Assembly: GCA_047605545.1 (NCBI GenBank)
Contig: JASGFL010000003.1
Location: 20,598-84,597, forward strand
Length of the DNA: 64,000 nucleotides
Reading direction: 5' to 3'
Source: Asticcacaulis sp047605545
GTDB lineage: Bacteria > Pseudomonadota > Alphaproteobacteria > Caulobacterales > Caulobacteraceae
Positions within the stretch are counted from its first letter, which is position 1. Each line of letters begins with the position of its first letter. The notes under the pieces were generated by a model, which was given only the letters and a program-made list of their open reading frames with translations, had not been told where the DNA came from and ran no database searches. Below, one piece after another: positions 7,845 to 16,998 of this stretch. A program made the translations under genes and the position numbers.

Positions 7845-8917
7845 TAGCTTGCCATTTCCGCCGCAATCAGACGGTCTATGATGCGTCGGGACTGTACGCC
7901 GCCCGCGTCTATGTTGAGCTTTAGCAGGTTACGCTCTGGCCATGCCAGCAGATTAGCCTGCTGACGTTCAAGCATTTCAAGGTCTTCGCTGAAAATCTTG
8001 CCCTGTCCTTCGCGGATGGAATCCGTCAGTGCGGCATCGTCTGGTTTGAAGTTGCGCGCCATGCCCCAGAAATACCAGTGAGAGGTCTCTGATTCAGGGG
8101 TGATGAAATCCACAACAATGCTCGAAGCCTTGTCTTCGGCAGGGGCTTCGTAGCCGCCCTTGCCGCTGAGGGCCACGCCTACCTCGATCAGCACATGGCT
8201 GGGGGGGCTGAAGTGACAGACCTGCCAGCGGTCAACCACTGCATCTTCGGGCAGGCCGTTGGCCTTCAACGCCATGCGCCAGAAGGGCGGGGCATGAATA
8301 GAGTCCATAAAGCGCGAGGTAATAACCGCGTCTTCATCAACGCGCGTATTTACCGGCGCTTCGTCGATTTCCTTCTGGCCGATTGAGGTCGCATGCACAT
8401 AGGTTTCATGCGTCAGATCCATCAGGTTGTCGATCATCAGGCGATAGTCGCATTTGATGTGATACAGGCCGCCGCCATAGGCCCACTGGTCGCTTTCGGC
8501 CCAGTGCAGTTCGGGCATGCGCGACGCATCTGCGCTGTCGTAGCTGTCGGCCCAGACCCAGACAAAGCCGTAACGTTCAATGGCGGCGAATTTGCGAATG
8601 GCCGGAAAGCCACGCACCCGTTGCCCCGGCATGGACTCCGCCTTGCCTTCGCACCCCATAGACAGGCCATGATAGCCGCACACCAGATTGCCGTTTTCAA
8701 CATATCCAAGCGACAAAGGCGCGCCCCTGTGGGGGCAGAAATCCTCAAGGGCCACCGGCTGATTGTCGGCACCGCGATAGATGACCATGCGCTCACCGCA
8801 GATCTGGCGGCCCAGCGGACGATTGTCGATCTCATCCGAGGTGCAGGCCACGTACCACTGCTGCTTTGGCCATGTTGAAGTCATAGGCTTTTCAGCCTGA
8901 GTTTGTGTGCTGGACAT
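7844..8917 (-). CDS. vanA: Vanillate O-demethylase, oxygenase subunit (VanA)
   Basis: A Rieske non-heme iron oxygenase of 357 residues. The Rieske ligands are Cys61-x-His63 and Cys80-x2-His83, in CPHRGAPL and CGYHGL. The mononuclear iron site is DLTHETYVHATS with His170 and His175. I place the start at 8917 (MSSTQ) because AGAGGA lies 6 nt upstream; a longer frame to 8977 would cross the operator and promoter. It catalyses oxidative demethylation of vanillate, the product of the nearby aldehyde dehydrogenase. It is transcribed divergently from vanR, with a VanR operator 23 bp before the start codon. Confidence 0.95.
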   Translation of the reverse strand: MSSTQTQAEKPMTSTWPKQQWYVACTSDEIDNRPLGRQICGERMVIYRGADNQPVALEDFCPHRGAPLSLGYVENGNLVCGYHGLSMGCEGKAESMPGQRVRGFPAIRKFAAIERYGFVWVWADSYDSADASRMPELHWAESDQWAYGGGLYHIKCDYRLMIDNLMDLTHETYVHATSIGQKEIDEAPVNTRVDEDAVITSRFMDSIHAPPFWRMALKANGLPEDAVVDRWQVCHFSPPSHVLIEVGVALSGKGGYEAPAEDKASSIVVDFITPESETSHWYFWGMARNFKPDDAALTDSIREGQGKIFSEDLEMLERQQANLLAWPERNLLKLNIDAGGVQSRRIIDRLIAAEMAS

Positions 8918-8939
8918 GGGGTTTCCTCTGGTGCATTTT

Positions 8940-8951
8940 ATTGGATCCAAT
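8940..8951 (-). promoter_or_regulatory. VanR operator (VanO)
   Basis: ATTGGATCCAAT is a perfect 12-bp palindrome and, from memory, identical to the VanR operator of the Caulobacter Pvan promoter. It lies between the inferred vanA -10 region and the ribosome site, so a bound repressor would block vanA transcription until vanillate binds VanR. Confidence 0.88.
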
Positions 8952-8953
8952 TT

Positions 8954-8977
8954 GTCGCACAGAGATGCGGGCGTCAA
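8954..8977 (-). promoter_or_regulatory. vanAB promoter, Caulobacter housekeeping type
   Basis: On the minus strand TTGACGC (8977-8971) is followed after 12 nt by GCGACAAA (from 8958 down), close to the Caulobacter consensus TTGACGS-N10-14-GCTANAWC. The VanR palindrome begins at the downstream edge of the -10. A separate palindrome AAGTTATAACTT sits at 8983-8994, upstream of the -35 and towards vanR. Confidence 0.55.
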
Positions 8978-9074
8978 TAAAAAAGTTATAACTTATACTA
9001 AATATTCCTGATCTGAGTTTTTGCGGTAATAAGTGTCATTATAGCGCAGATCGGTCGCAACGGATGGAACAGAT

Positions 9075-9770
9075 ATGAGCAAGGTGGGTGAGCAGGTTCT
9101 GGTGACTTTGCGCAAGCTGATCGCTTCGGGCGAGCTGGCGGCCGGTGCGCGTATGGCCGAGATTCCGACGGCGGAGCGCCTTAATGTATCGCGTCAGCCG
9201 GTGCGCATGGCGTTTCGGGCACTGGCGCAGGAAGGGCTGCTGGAACCGTCCGGTGCGCGTGGTTACAGGGTGCGTCAGGTGACGACCCTTCAGATTGTCG
9301 GAGCGGTTGAGGTGCGTGGCGTGCTTGAAGGGCTGGCGGCACGTCAGGTGGCGCAGAACGGATTATCGGTCACGCTGAAAAAGGCTTTTTCCGACTGTTT
9401 AAAGCTTGGGGATGCGTTGTTTGACAAGGGATATCTTACCGAACCCGACCTTGTCTCCTATCAGGATATGAACAACCGTTTTCATCAGCTTTTGCTTGAG
9501 GCTAGCGCCAATCCGGCCATTGGCAATGCCCTGTCGCGCAATGATCATCTGCCGTTTGCCTCGGTGCGGGCATTGACCGCGGATCGGGAAAATATGGCGC
9601 GGGAATATGTGCGTCTGAAAACCGCACACGCCCAGCACCATCAGGTTTTCGAGGCCCTTCTGGGCGGTGACGCCGATGTGGCTGAACGCCTTATGCGTGA
9701 CCATGCCCGTGCGACACTGGCCTATATTGATATCTATGACCGCAGTGTGAGCGATCTGACCGAGGCGTGA
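9075..9770 (+). CDS. vanR: GntR-family regulator VanR (FCD domain)
   Basis: A 231-residue GntR regulator with an N-terminal winged helix (MAEIPTAERLNVSRQPVRMAF; ALAQEGLLEPSGARGYRV) and a C-terminal all-helical FCD ligand domain containing the usual Asp/His metal-type positions (DMNNRFHQLLLEAS; HAQHHQVFEALL; RDHARATLAY). It is divergent from vanAB, with an exact VanR palindrome in the shared intergenic region. By analogy with Caulobacter it represses vanAB and is relieved by vanillate. It may also control the downstream symporter. Confidence 0.92.
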   Translation: MSKVGEQVLVTLRKLIASGELAAGARMAEIPTAERLNVSRQPVRMAFRALAQEGLLEPSGARGYRVRQVTTLQIVGAVEVRGVLEGLAARQVAQNGLSVTLKKAFSDCLKLGDALFDKGYLTEPDLVSYQDMNNRFHQLLLEASANPAIGNALSRNDHLPFASVRALTADRENMAREYVRLKTAHAQHHQVFEALLGGDADVAERLMRDHARATLAYIDIYDRSVSDLTEA

Positions 9771-9778
9771 AACAACGC

Positions 9779-9809
9779 TTGTCAAATCCCATATGTTATG
9801 ATCTATAAT
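9779..9809 (+). promoter_or_regulatory. Candidate promoter of the aromatic acid symporter
   Basis: TTGTCA (9779-9784) and a perfect TATAAT (9804-9809) are 19 nt apart in an AT-rich 84-nt gap after vanR. No VanR palindrome is present here, so the symporter may be read from its own promoter. Confidence 0.35.
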
Positions 9810-9854
9810 TATAAAAAATAATAAAACGCATCACCTGCGTCTCAGGAGAGAAAC

Positions 9855-11093
9855 ATGACCGCCCAGCTTAACCAAGCTGCAGATGCGCCTGCGCCCAAGA
9901 TGTCGCCGGCGATGTTTGCATTTCTGATTTTTGTCTGCATGCTCGTCATGCTGTTCGAAGGGTTTGACATTCAGGCTCTGGGCGTGGTTGCGCCCATCGT
10001 CATGCCGTTGCTGGGGCTTGATCCGGCGCAGGCAGGGCAGGTGTTCAGTGCGGCTCAGATCGGTGTTGTGCTTGGGGCGCTGATCGGTGGCAAGCTGTCG
10101 GATATCTGGGGGCGGCGTAATGTGCTGATCCTTGCGACGGTGATTTTTGGGGCCTTTACTTTGGCCACGGCCTTTGCCTTCAATTTCTATTCGCTGCTGC
10201 TGGTGCGGGCCATAGCCGGTTTCGGGCTGGGCGCCGCCATGCCCAATGTGATTGGCATGGCAGTTGAAGCCGCGCCACCCAAACATCGTATCAAGGCCGT
10301 GACCATGATCATGGCCGGTATGCCGATGGGCGGGGCCTGCGTCTCCTTGTTTGCGGCCCTGTTCATGAAGAACTTCGGATGGGAATCCCTGTTCTGGATC
10401 GGGGGCGTACTGCCGATTATTCTGGCGGGCTTTTTGTTCATCCTGCCGGATATCCGTATCGCCAGACCTAAGCCCGATGCAGCGGCCACGGCTCGTAAGG
10501 ATGGTATTGGCGTTTTGTTTTCCGAAGGTCGGGTGCTCAGCACGCTGTTGCTTTGGTGTGTGCTGCTGATGACCGCCAGTGTGCTCTATATGATGCTGAA
10601 CTGGCTACCCAGCCTTATGACGGCGCGTGGTTTTGACCTGTCGCTGGCGCAGATGACCTCTATGGTCTTCAATCTGGTCAGCGTGGTGGGAACGCTTGCT
10701 TTCGGGGTGATCGTCGATCGTTACGGCTATAAGCAGGCCCTGCCGCTGGCGTTTGTCGGCTTTCTGGCCGGTATCTGCGGCATGGCCTTTACGGGCGATC
10801 CGACGCCGCTGCTCATCAGTGTGGGTATAACCGGCTTCTTTATGATGGGGGCGCAATATTCGCTGAATGGCATTACGCCCATGTATTATCCGCCGGCTGT
10901 GCGGGGACTTGGTACGGGGGCTGCGCTGGCGGTCGGGCGTATCGGCTCGATCATTGGCCCGCTGATTGCCGGTTATGTCTTTAAGGCAGGCTATGGGCCG
11001 GTGGGCGTAGCCCTGACCATGATTCCGATGGTGGTGATTGCGGGTCTGGCCATGCTGGTTCTGGCGCGTAAATCCAGAGTGCTCGAATCCTGA
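9855..11093 (+). CDS. MFS aromatic acid:H+ symporter (AAHS family, VanK/PcaK type)
   Basis: A 412-residue, twelve-segment major facilitator protein of the inner membrane. The family signature in helix 1 is present as FEGFDIQALG (canonical DGFD), with GGKLSDIWGRRNVLI in the loop 2-3 motif and a second copy FGVIVDRYGYKQAL in the second half. Members of this family import protocatechuate, 4-hydroxybenzoate or vanillate. Location directly after vanR suggests vanillate or a hydroxycinnamate as substrate, which the sequence alone cannot decide. AGGAGAG precedes the ATG. Confidence 0.88.
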   Translation: MTAQLNQAADAPAPKMSPAMFAFLIFVCMLVMLFEGFDIQALGVVAPIVMPLLGLDPAQAGQVFSAAQIGVVLGALIGGKLSDIWGRRNVLILATVIFGAFTLATAFAFNFYSLLLVRAIAGFGLGAAMPNVIGMAVEAAPPKHRIKAVTMIMAGMPMGGACVSLFAALFMKNFGWESLFWIGGVLPIILAGFLFILPDIRIARPKPDAAATARKDGIGVLFSEGRVLSTLLLWCVLLMTASVLYMMLNWLPSLMTARGFDLSLAQMTSMVFNLVSVVGTLAFGVIVDRYGYKQALPLAFVGFLAGICGMAFTGDPTPLLISVGITGFFMMGAQYSLNGITPMYYPPAVRGLGTGAALAVGRIGSIIGPLIAGYVFKAGYGPVGVALTMIPMVVIAGLAMLVLARKSRVLES

Positions 11094-11250
11094 TTGGCAA
11101 CAGGTAAAGTAATATATAAGTAAATTTGTCTGTTTTATTGCCGCAATATTATTGCGTTCAATATTGTGCGCCGAAAATCAGGCAATGTTGCTTTTATAAC
11201 ACTGTATCTGAATTTGTTTATTTAGAAACGACTTGTGGGCAATTGTCGGA

Positions 11251-11279
11251 TTGACCGTTCCAAATCATAATGATTATCT
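11251..11279 (+). promoter_or_regulatory. Candidate promoter with Fur-like dyad before the first TonB receptor
   Basis: TTGACC (11251-11256) and TTATCT (11274-11279) are 17 nt apart. The spacer and -10 carry AATCAT-A-ATGATT (11263-11275). Read on the minus strand, GATAATCATTATG matches 12 of 13 bases of the right part of the E. coli Fur box. A second palindrome, CGCAAT-ATT-ATTGCG, lies upstream at about 11142-11156. The rest of the 252-nt gap shows nothing else. Confidence 0.35.
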
Positions 11280-11345
11280 GAAATATCTAAATGATGGTTC
11301 GCCATCTAAAATCACAAAAATAAACTCAGGGATGAAAAGGTAATA

Positions 11346-14018
11346 ATGATGAGCAAAGGTAAAAGCTATAATCTGAGACTGGCTGTATTGCTGCAAACCA
11401 CAGCGGTGGCTGCACTTGTACTGGCGGCACCAGCCTATGCCCAGGCCCAGACGGATGAGACTGAGGCTTCGGATGTGACCGAAGTGGTCGTGACCGGTTC
11501 GCGTATTCGCGGCGTGGCAGCGGTTGGCTCCAACCTGGTGTCGCTGGGTGTTGATGACATTCAGAAATCCGGTGCCACCTCAACGGCAGACCTTCTGAAA
11601 GAAGTGCCGCAAATCACTTCGCTGGGGATCAATGCCGAAGGGTCAATGGGGCCTGCGGCACCGTCAAACGTGACGCGCGCCACGGCACCGAACCTGCGCG
11701 GTATCGGGCCAACCGCGACCCTGACCCTGCTGGATGGTCAGCGCGTATCGAACGCCGGTACACAGGGTCAATTGGTCGATCCGTCCTTCCTGCCGCCTCT
11801 GGCCTTGCAACGCATCGAAGTGATCGCGGACGGCGCTTCGGCCATCTATGGGTCGGACGCTGTGGCGGGTGTGGTCAACCTGATCCCGCGCAAGCGTTTT
11901 CAGGGACTTGAGGTTTCGGCCCGCGCCGGTTTCGCCGACGGTTATGACGAGCATCAGTTCGGCGGTATTTTCGGTAAGTCCTGGGAAGGCGGTAATCTGG
12001 TTGTTGCCGCTGACTATGTTCACAACAGCTATCTGAGCAATGCGGACCGCGACTTTATCTCGTCTGACCGCCGCTGGTTTGGCGGGGCCAATGGCGGGGC
12101 GACGACCTGTGCGCCCGGCAATATTCGTCATGGCACGGACACCTATGCCTTGCCGGATGGTAATGGTCAGAATGTCCTGATCGGCGGTCTGACGGCCGGT
12201 GCGTTCCGTCTGTGTGACCGCGTAGGCTATGACGCCCTGATACCGGAAATGACGCGCAAAAGCGTCTATGCCTATGTTGAGCAGGAAATTAACGAAGACC
12301 TGAAATTCTTCGCGCAGGCCTTCTATTCAGGCCGTGAATCGCAGTCTAGCCGCAGCCAGTTCAGCGTTTCAAACTACACCCTGCCAACGACCAACGCCTT
12401 CTATCCGACCGATGCCACTCAGGCGATCGTCGTCAACTATTCTCTGGCCGAAGAACTGGGGCCGAACCATGGCACGGGCCTCAGCGATGTCTATCAGGTT
12501 CTGATGGGGGTTGAAGGCAATGCCGGTCAGTTCCGGTATAAGCTCAGCGGCTCGGTCGGTCAGGGCAAGGAACAGGAAATTCAGGACAATCGGATCAATG
12601 CCTATGCCCTTGATCAGGCGCTGCGCAGTTCGGATCCGAATACGGCCCTCAATGTGCTCGGCAGCCCAGGTTCCAACAATCAGTCTGTGCTTGATGCCAT
12701 CCAGACCGGTTACTGGCGCATTCGCGGCACCAGCGGCCTGCGCACCTTGTCGGCCAGTTCCGATGGCCCGCTGTTCAGCATTTCCGGCGGTGATGTACGT
12801 GTCGCCTTTGGTGCCGAAGTGCGTGAGGAGACCTTTGACTCCTTCCATACCCAGCATTCTAACCGCAACTCACCTGAGCCGGTTATTGCGGTCAGCGGCA
12901 CCCAGCGTCAGGTCAAGGCGGTTTATGGTGAAGTCTTCTTCCCGTTTGTCAGTGCCTCCAATGCCCTGCCGTTTGTTAAGCGGCTTGATCTGTCGGTCGC
13001 CGGTCGCTGGGAAGAATACAGCGACTTTGGTACCACCAGTAATCCGAAGATCGGTGTGAACTATGCGCCGCTGGATGACCTGACTTTCCGCGCATCCTAT
13101 GGAACGTCCTTCCGCGCCCCAAGCCTGTCGGAAATCGATCCGAAGGTCAGTGGTTCGGGTATCTATCAGGGCACCCAGACCATTCCGGGCCGCGGGCTGG
13201 TTCAGTATGCGGCGGTCGCCGGTGGTAACCCCGACCTGAAGCCTGAAGAAGCGACGACCAAGTCCTTCGGCTTTGACTGGGCACCGAACTATATCAGCGG
13301 TCTGAAACTCAGCGTCACCTACTTCGATATCGAGTACAAGGATCAGATCGTTGACGGCTTTGGTCAGTTGGGTACCTATCTGCGCGAACCGCAGAACTAT
13401 GTGGGCTTTGTCGCCTATCCCGGTGACAGCGACTACAACCGTATCCGTGACCTGATTGAAACCTCAGGCTTCATTGAACCGGGCACCATCAACTATACGG
13501 GCATTGCGGTTCTTAATGCACGTCGCGCCAATACTGACAGCGTCAAGGTCAATGGTGTCGATCTTCAGGCCAGCCATGTCTGGTACACCGACACCTATGG
13601 TGATTTCACCCTGCGCGGTAACGCCACCAACTATCTGACCTATAAGACCCAGTCGGGTTCGGGCACCTATGTCAGCCGTCTGAACAATATCGCCTATCCG
13701 GCGGAATGGTCAGGCCGCGTTACCGGTGGCTGGGAAAAGGGCGGTCTGAGTGCGCAGGTGTCGGTTGACTATACCAACAGCTATAACAACACCTTCTCGC
13801 TTCTGCTGCCGACGGTGAAATCCTACACCAAGGTGGATGCTGACCTTGCCTATCGCTTCAATGGTGAAGGCCTGAGAGAAGGTCTGCGGATTGGTCTGAA
13901 CGTCCGTAACCTGTTCGACAAGAACCCGCCGGTTGTCGATAACGGCAATGGCTATGACCCGTCCAAAGCCAGTGCGCTGGGCCGCGTTGTGGCCGTAACC
14001 CTCAATAAGAAGTGGTAA
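11346..14018 (+). CDS. TonB-dependent outer-membrane receptor (paralogue 1)
   Basis: An 890-residue outer-membrane receptor importing an unknown ligand with energy from TonB. After a signal peptide (cleavage near AYAQA) come a TonB-box-like EVVVTGSRI, a plug domain with NLRGIGPTATLTLLDGQRV and IEVIADGASAIYGSDAVAGVVNLI, and a large beta-barrel ending in VTLNKKW, with a terminal aromatic as required for barrel assembly. It is clearly paralogous to the receptor at 26389-29067 (shared GSRIRGVA-VGSNL and ADGYD segments). It is followed by a terminator and then secreted hydrolases, suggesting that the ligand is a substrate or product of those enzymes. Confidence 0.93.
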   Translation: MMSKGKSYNLRLAVLLQTTAVAALVLAAPAYAQAQTDETEASDVTEVVVTGSRIRGVAAVGSNLVSLGVDDIQKSGATSTADLLKEVPQITSLGINAEGSMGPAAPSNVTRATAPNLRGIGPTATLTLLDGQRVSNAGTQGQLVDPSFLPPLALQRIEVIADGASAIYGSDAVAGVVNLIPRKRFQGLEVSARAGFADGYDEHQFGGIFGKSWEGGNLVVAADYVHNSYLSNADRDFISSDRRWFGGANGGATTCAPGNIRHGTDTYALPDGNGQNVLIGGLTAGAFRLCDRVGYDALIPEMTRKSVYAYVEQEINEDLKFFAQAFYSGRESQSSRSQFSVSNYTLPTTNAFYPTDATQAIVVNYSLAEELGPNHGTGLSDVYQVLMGVEGNAGQFRYKLSGSVGQGKEQEIQDNRINAYALDQALRSSDPNTALNVLGSPGSNNQSVLDAIQTGYWRIRGTSGLRTLSASSDGPLFSISGGDVRVAFGAEVREETFDSFHTQHSNRNSPEPVIAVSGTQRQVKAVYGEVFFPFVSASNALPFVKRLDLSVAGRWEEYSDFGTTSNPKIGVNYAPLDDLTFRASYGTSFRAPSLSEIDPKVSGSGIYQGTQTIPGRGLVQYAAVAGGNPDLKPEEATTKSFGFDWAPNYISGLKLSVTYFDIEYKDQIVDGFGQLGTYLREPQNYVGFVAYPGDSDYNRIRDLIETSGFIEPGTINYTGIAVLNARRANTDSVKVNGVDLQASHVWYTDTYGDFTLRGNATNYLTYKTQSGSGTYVSRLNNIAYPAEWSGRVTGGWEKGGLSAQVSVDYTNSYNNTFSLLLPTVKSYTKVDADLAYRFNGEGLREGLRIGLNVRNLFDKNPPVVDNGNGYDPSKASALGRVVAVTLNKKW

Positions 14019-14025
14019 AACCTAA

Positions 14026-14056
14026 GGCCGCCGTGTTCCGACGCGGCGGCCTTTTT
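14026..14056 (+). terminator. Intrinsic terminator after TonB receptor 1
   Basis: A 10-bp stem (GGCCGCCGTG with CGCGGCGGCC, one G-U pair) around a 6-nt loop at 14026-14051 is followed by five T residues. Genes downstream are therefore likely read at a lower level or from their own promoter. Confidence 0.88.
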
Positions 14057-14127
14057 CAAACCTTTTCAGGATGAATTCAGGGATAGCCGGATCGCGCTCA
14101 GACGCGACCGTAAAAAAGGGAAGACAC

Positions 14128-15063
14128 ATGATCCGGACACTTTTAACCGGCGTAATGGCCGCAGGTTTATTGCTGACGGCACCGGCAATGGCGGAAACCA
14201 TCTCACCGACCGGCCCGACCAAACGGCTCTATGACGGGCCTGCGCCCGGTTCAGAAAGCTGGACACGCCCCGAAGTGGCCCAGACTCATGCGCGTGGCGT
14301 GGGTCTGTCCTATACCAATGTGCGTGACCCTGAGCTGACCCCTTATCTGCCCGAAGCCGGTAAGGCCAATGGCGCGGCGGCGATCATCCTGCCGGGCGGG
14401 GGGCTAAGGGGCCTGTCGGTTGGGCAGGATACCGAAGACATGATCCGCCTGCTGAACGATAAGGGCGTCGCGGTGTTTGTCCTTAAATACCGTACCCTGC
14501 AAAGAGAGGTAGAGGCACCGCGTCCACCTGCGCCCGCTGGTGCCGCGCCTGCGCCATTCCCCAATATGCCGATTGGCCCGTTGGCGAATGCCAATCCGGC
14601 ACCGGATGATGCGGGCCTGACCGAGGTGCTGCGACTGGCCGGAGATGATGCGCGGCTGGCGCTGAAAATGGTGCGGGCGGATGCCAGCGCACTGGGGATT
14701 GATCCCAAACGCGTCGGCTTTATCGGTACCTCTGCCGGTGGGGGTGTGGCGATGAATGTCATTCTGGATCCGCAAGGCGAAATGCCGGATTTCTTTGTGT
14801 CGATCTTTGGCCCGTCGCTTCAGGATGTGGTCGTGCCGGACAATGCTCCGCCTTTGTTTATCGCGACCGAAACCCCGCACGGACAGGTGACCAACGGCTT
14901 GCTGGCGCTTTATCTTCTGTGGAAGAATGCCGGTAAGTCGGCAGAGCTTCATGCCTATAATGTGCCGAACTTCACCATGCCGGTATCGCTTTATGGCCCG
15001 CGCATGATTGAGTTTCTGGAATCCAGCCATCTGTTCAAACCGGCCACAGCCCCAGCACAGTAA
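14128..15063 (+). CDS. Secreted alpha/beta hydrolase-fold protein with degenerate catalytic triad
   Basis: A protein of 311 residues with a signal peptide (LLLTAPAMAE). It resembles acetyl/feruloyl-type esterases: oxyanion loop ILPGGGLRGL, VFVLKYRT, and the nucleophile elbow GFIGTSAGGG with Ser202. The later triad positions look changed: where relatives have a Asp-containing DD-V-P turn this has IATETPHGQVT, and where they have GGHGFG this has NVPNFTMP. A 30-residue Pro/Ala-rich insert follows KYRT. It may be inactive as an esterase, use other residues, or act as a binding protein. The start at 14128 is preferred because AAAAGGGAAG precedes it and the signal peptide begins there. Confidence 0.8.
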   Translation: MIRTLLTGVMAAGLLLTAPAMAETISPTGPTKRLYDGPAPGSESWTRPEVAQTHARGVGLSYTNVRDPELTPYLPEAGKANGAAAIILPGGGLRGLSVGQDTEDMIRLLNDKGVAVFVLKYRTLQREVEAPRPPAPAGAAPAPFPNMPIGPLANANPAPDDAGLTEVLRLAGDDARLALKMVRADASALGIDPKRVGFIGTSAGGGVAMNVILDPQGEMPDFFVSIFGPSLQDVVVPDNAPPLFIATETPHGQVTNGLLALYLLWKNAGKSAELHAYNVPNFTMPVSLYGPRMIEFLESSHLFKPATAPAQ

Positions 15064-15154
15064 TAGCCCGATACCCATAAACAGAACGCCGGAACAGGGG
15101 CCGGTAATGGCCCGAAAACGGCGACATAAAAGAAAAAGAATCAGGAGAACAGGG

Positions 15155-16945
15155 ATGAAAACGAGAACCGCATTACTGACGGCCGTGGCCATGGTCTTTG
15201 CCGCACCGGTCTTTGCCCAGACCGCAGCCGTCAGCGCCCCCTATCAGGCGACCGCCAGCTATAACGGCTATCAGACGGAATCCGTTTATATCGACAGCTA
15301 TGACGGTACGCGGCTTGCGGTAACGATCCGCAGGCCGTCGCTGAATGGGGTTGTAGCCACCACGCCCCTGCCGGTTATTGTCACACAGGACCGTACCGGT
15401 GAGGCCGAGGAAAGACGCAAACCGGCGATCGATTATTTTACCTCGCACGGCTATGTCTGGGTGTCGCAGGATCGGCGCGGGACGGGTGCGTCCTTTGGTC
15501 TGCAAACCGGCTTTGTTAATCAGGCCGATGCACTGGATGCCAAGGCAGTGATTGAATGGGCAGCGGTTCAGGATTTCAGCAACCGCAAGGTTGTGGCCTA
15601 TGGCTGTTCCAATCAGGCCGCCTGGCAGTATCTGGTGGCGGCACATGACCCTGAGCATCTGGTGGCTATGGCGCCGGCCTGCGCTAGCCCGCAGTTCTTT
15701 GATCACGGCATGAGCATGAACGGTATTCCGCTCTATCCGGCGTCGGCCACCGGCTATACTGGCGAATGTAAACGTCCGGCAGGTGGTGCGCGTCCGGGCG
15801 GTACCGCGCCGCCGCCGGTGCAGCCGGTCGATGCGGATACCGATGGTGCCTTGCTGAATATCACCCAGACCAACCAGAGATGTGGTTCCGGCCCGTTTGG
15901 TCAGTACTGGCTGAACATGACCCGTGATGCGGTGCATCCCTATCTCAACTATCAGCCGGCCCTGACGGATACGGTCATTAACCGTCATGAAAAGGTCAAG
16001 GCTGCGGGCATTCCTATGTTGCAGATCGGCGGCTGGTTCGATGCTGGTGTCGAAGGTCAGTTCACCGGTTATCGCCTGTGGGGCGGTCGTATCATTCAGG
16101 GGCCGTGGACGCATGGTAATCGTGCCGTTCCTGACACCAATTATCCGGCGGCGACGATTGATCTGAATGCGGAAACCCTGCGCTGGTACGACCATTATGC
16201 CAAGGGCGTGGACAACGGAGCGGATAAGGCCGGTATTCTCTACTATACCTTCAATGCCCCTGCCGGAACGGAGTGGCGCGAAACGGCCGTGTGGCCTTTG
16301 CCGAATACGCAGGCCACTACCTATTACCTCAATGACAAAGGCCTGAGCGTCAGGGCACCGTCAAAATCGGGCAAGCCCGCAACCTATACCCATGACGCTT
16401 CGGTCAGTTGGTTCGATGGCAAATATGCCCCGCTGGCGCATGGCTGGGCCGGTGATATGCGCGCCAGTGATGCCAAGAGTCTGGTGCACACGCTCAGCCC
16501 GCTCGGCAAGGATACCCAGATGACCGGTACGCCGGTGGCCAAGTTGTGGGTCAGTGCCGATGTCGAGGATATCAACGTCTTTGCCGTCCTTGAGGATGTC
16601 GCGCCGGACGGACGTTCAACCTATGTGACGGATGGACGTTTGCGGGCCTCATGGCGTCAGTTGCACACCCCTGCGTGGGGCGGGCAGGAAAACTGGCACC
16701 GCGGCTACAGCGAAGATCTAGTGAAGCTGAAAGCGGGGGAGCCGGTGGAGATGGTGTTCGACTTTTTCCCCATCTCCTATGTGTTCAAAGCCGGACACAG
16801 CCCACGGGTCAGCATCGTTACCCATATCGGACAGGACTATCAGCAACCCGATGCCGTCAAACAGGCCGCAAAGCCGCCGGTGCTTACGGTCTACCGTGAC
16901 GCGCAACATCCTTCGGCAGTCATTTTGCCGCTGGTGCAAGAGTAA
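15155..16945 (+). CDS. CocE/NonD-family secreted hydrolase (1 of 3)
   Basis: A protein of 596 residues with a signal peptide (AMVFAAPVFAQ). The N-terminal part is the S15/CocE alpha/beta hydrolase domain (ERRKPAIDYFTSHGYVWVSQDRRGTGASFG). The nucleophile elbow is YGCSNQA with Ser152, slightly off the usual GCSYxG. The C-terminal jelly-roll PepX_C-like domain starts near the PVAKLWVSADVEDINVFAVL segment. Family members cleave X-Pro dipeptides, cephalosporin-type esters or aryl esters such as cocaine; the substrate here is not readable. AGGAGAACAGGG precedes the ATG. It lies in a run with the preceding hydrolase and the following cytochrome. Confidence 0.87.
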   Translation: MKTRTALLTAVAMVFAAPVFAQTAAVSAPYQATASYNGYQTESVYIDSYDGTRLAVTIRRPSLNGVVATTPLPVIVTQDRTGEAEERRKPAIDYFTSHGYVWVSQDRRGTGASFGLQTGFVNQADALDAKAVIEWAAVQDFSNRKVVAYGCSNQAAWQYLVAAHDPEHLVAMAPACASPQFFDHGMSMNGIPLYPASATGYTGECKRPAGGARPGGTAPPPVQPVDADTDGALLNITQTNQRCGSGPFGQYWLNMTRDAVHPYLNYQPALTDTVINRHEKVKAAGIPMLQIGGWFDAGVEGQFTGYRLWGGRIIQGPWTHGNRAVPDTNYPAATIDLNAETLRWYDHYAKGVDNGADKAGILYYTFNAPAGTEWRETAVWPLPNTQATTYYLNDKGLSVRAPSKSGKPATYTHDASVSWFDGKYAPLAHGWAGDMRASDAKSLVHTLSPLGKDTQMTGTPVAKLWVSADVEDINVFAVLEDVAPDGRSTYVTDGRLRASWRQLHTPAWGGQENWHRGYSEDLVKLKAGEPVEMVFDFFPISYVFKAGHSPRVSIVTHIGQDYQQPDAVKQAAKPPVLTVYRDAQHPSAVILPLVQE

Positions 16946-16998
16946 TTCGGGAAGCAATACTGTGATTGTGCAGAGAACAAGTGTCTTGAGAGGCCCTT

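Noticed and set aside
8983..8994. AAGTTATAACTT as a second VanR operator
   Set aside because: It is a perfect palindrome but unrelated in sequence to ATTGGATCCAAT, so it is noted only beside the vanAB promoter.
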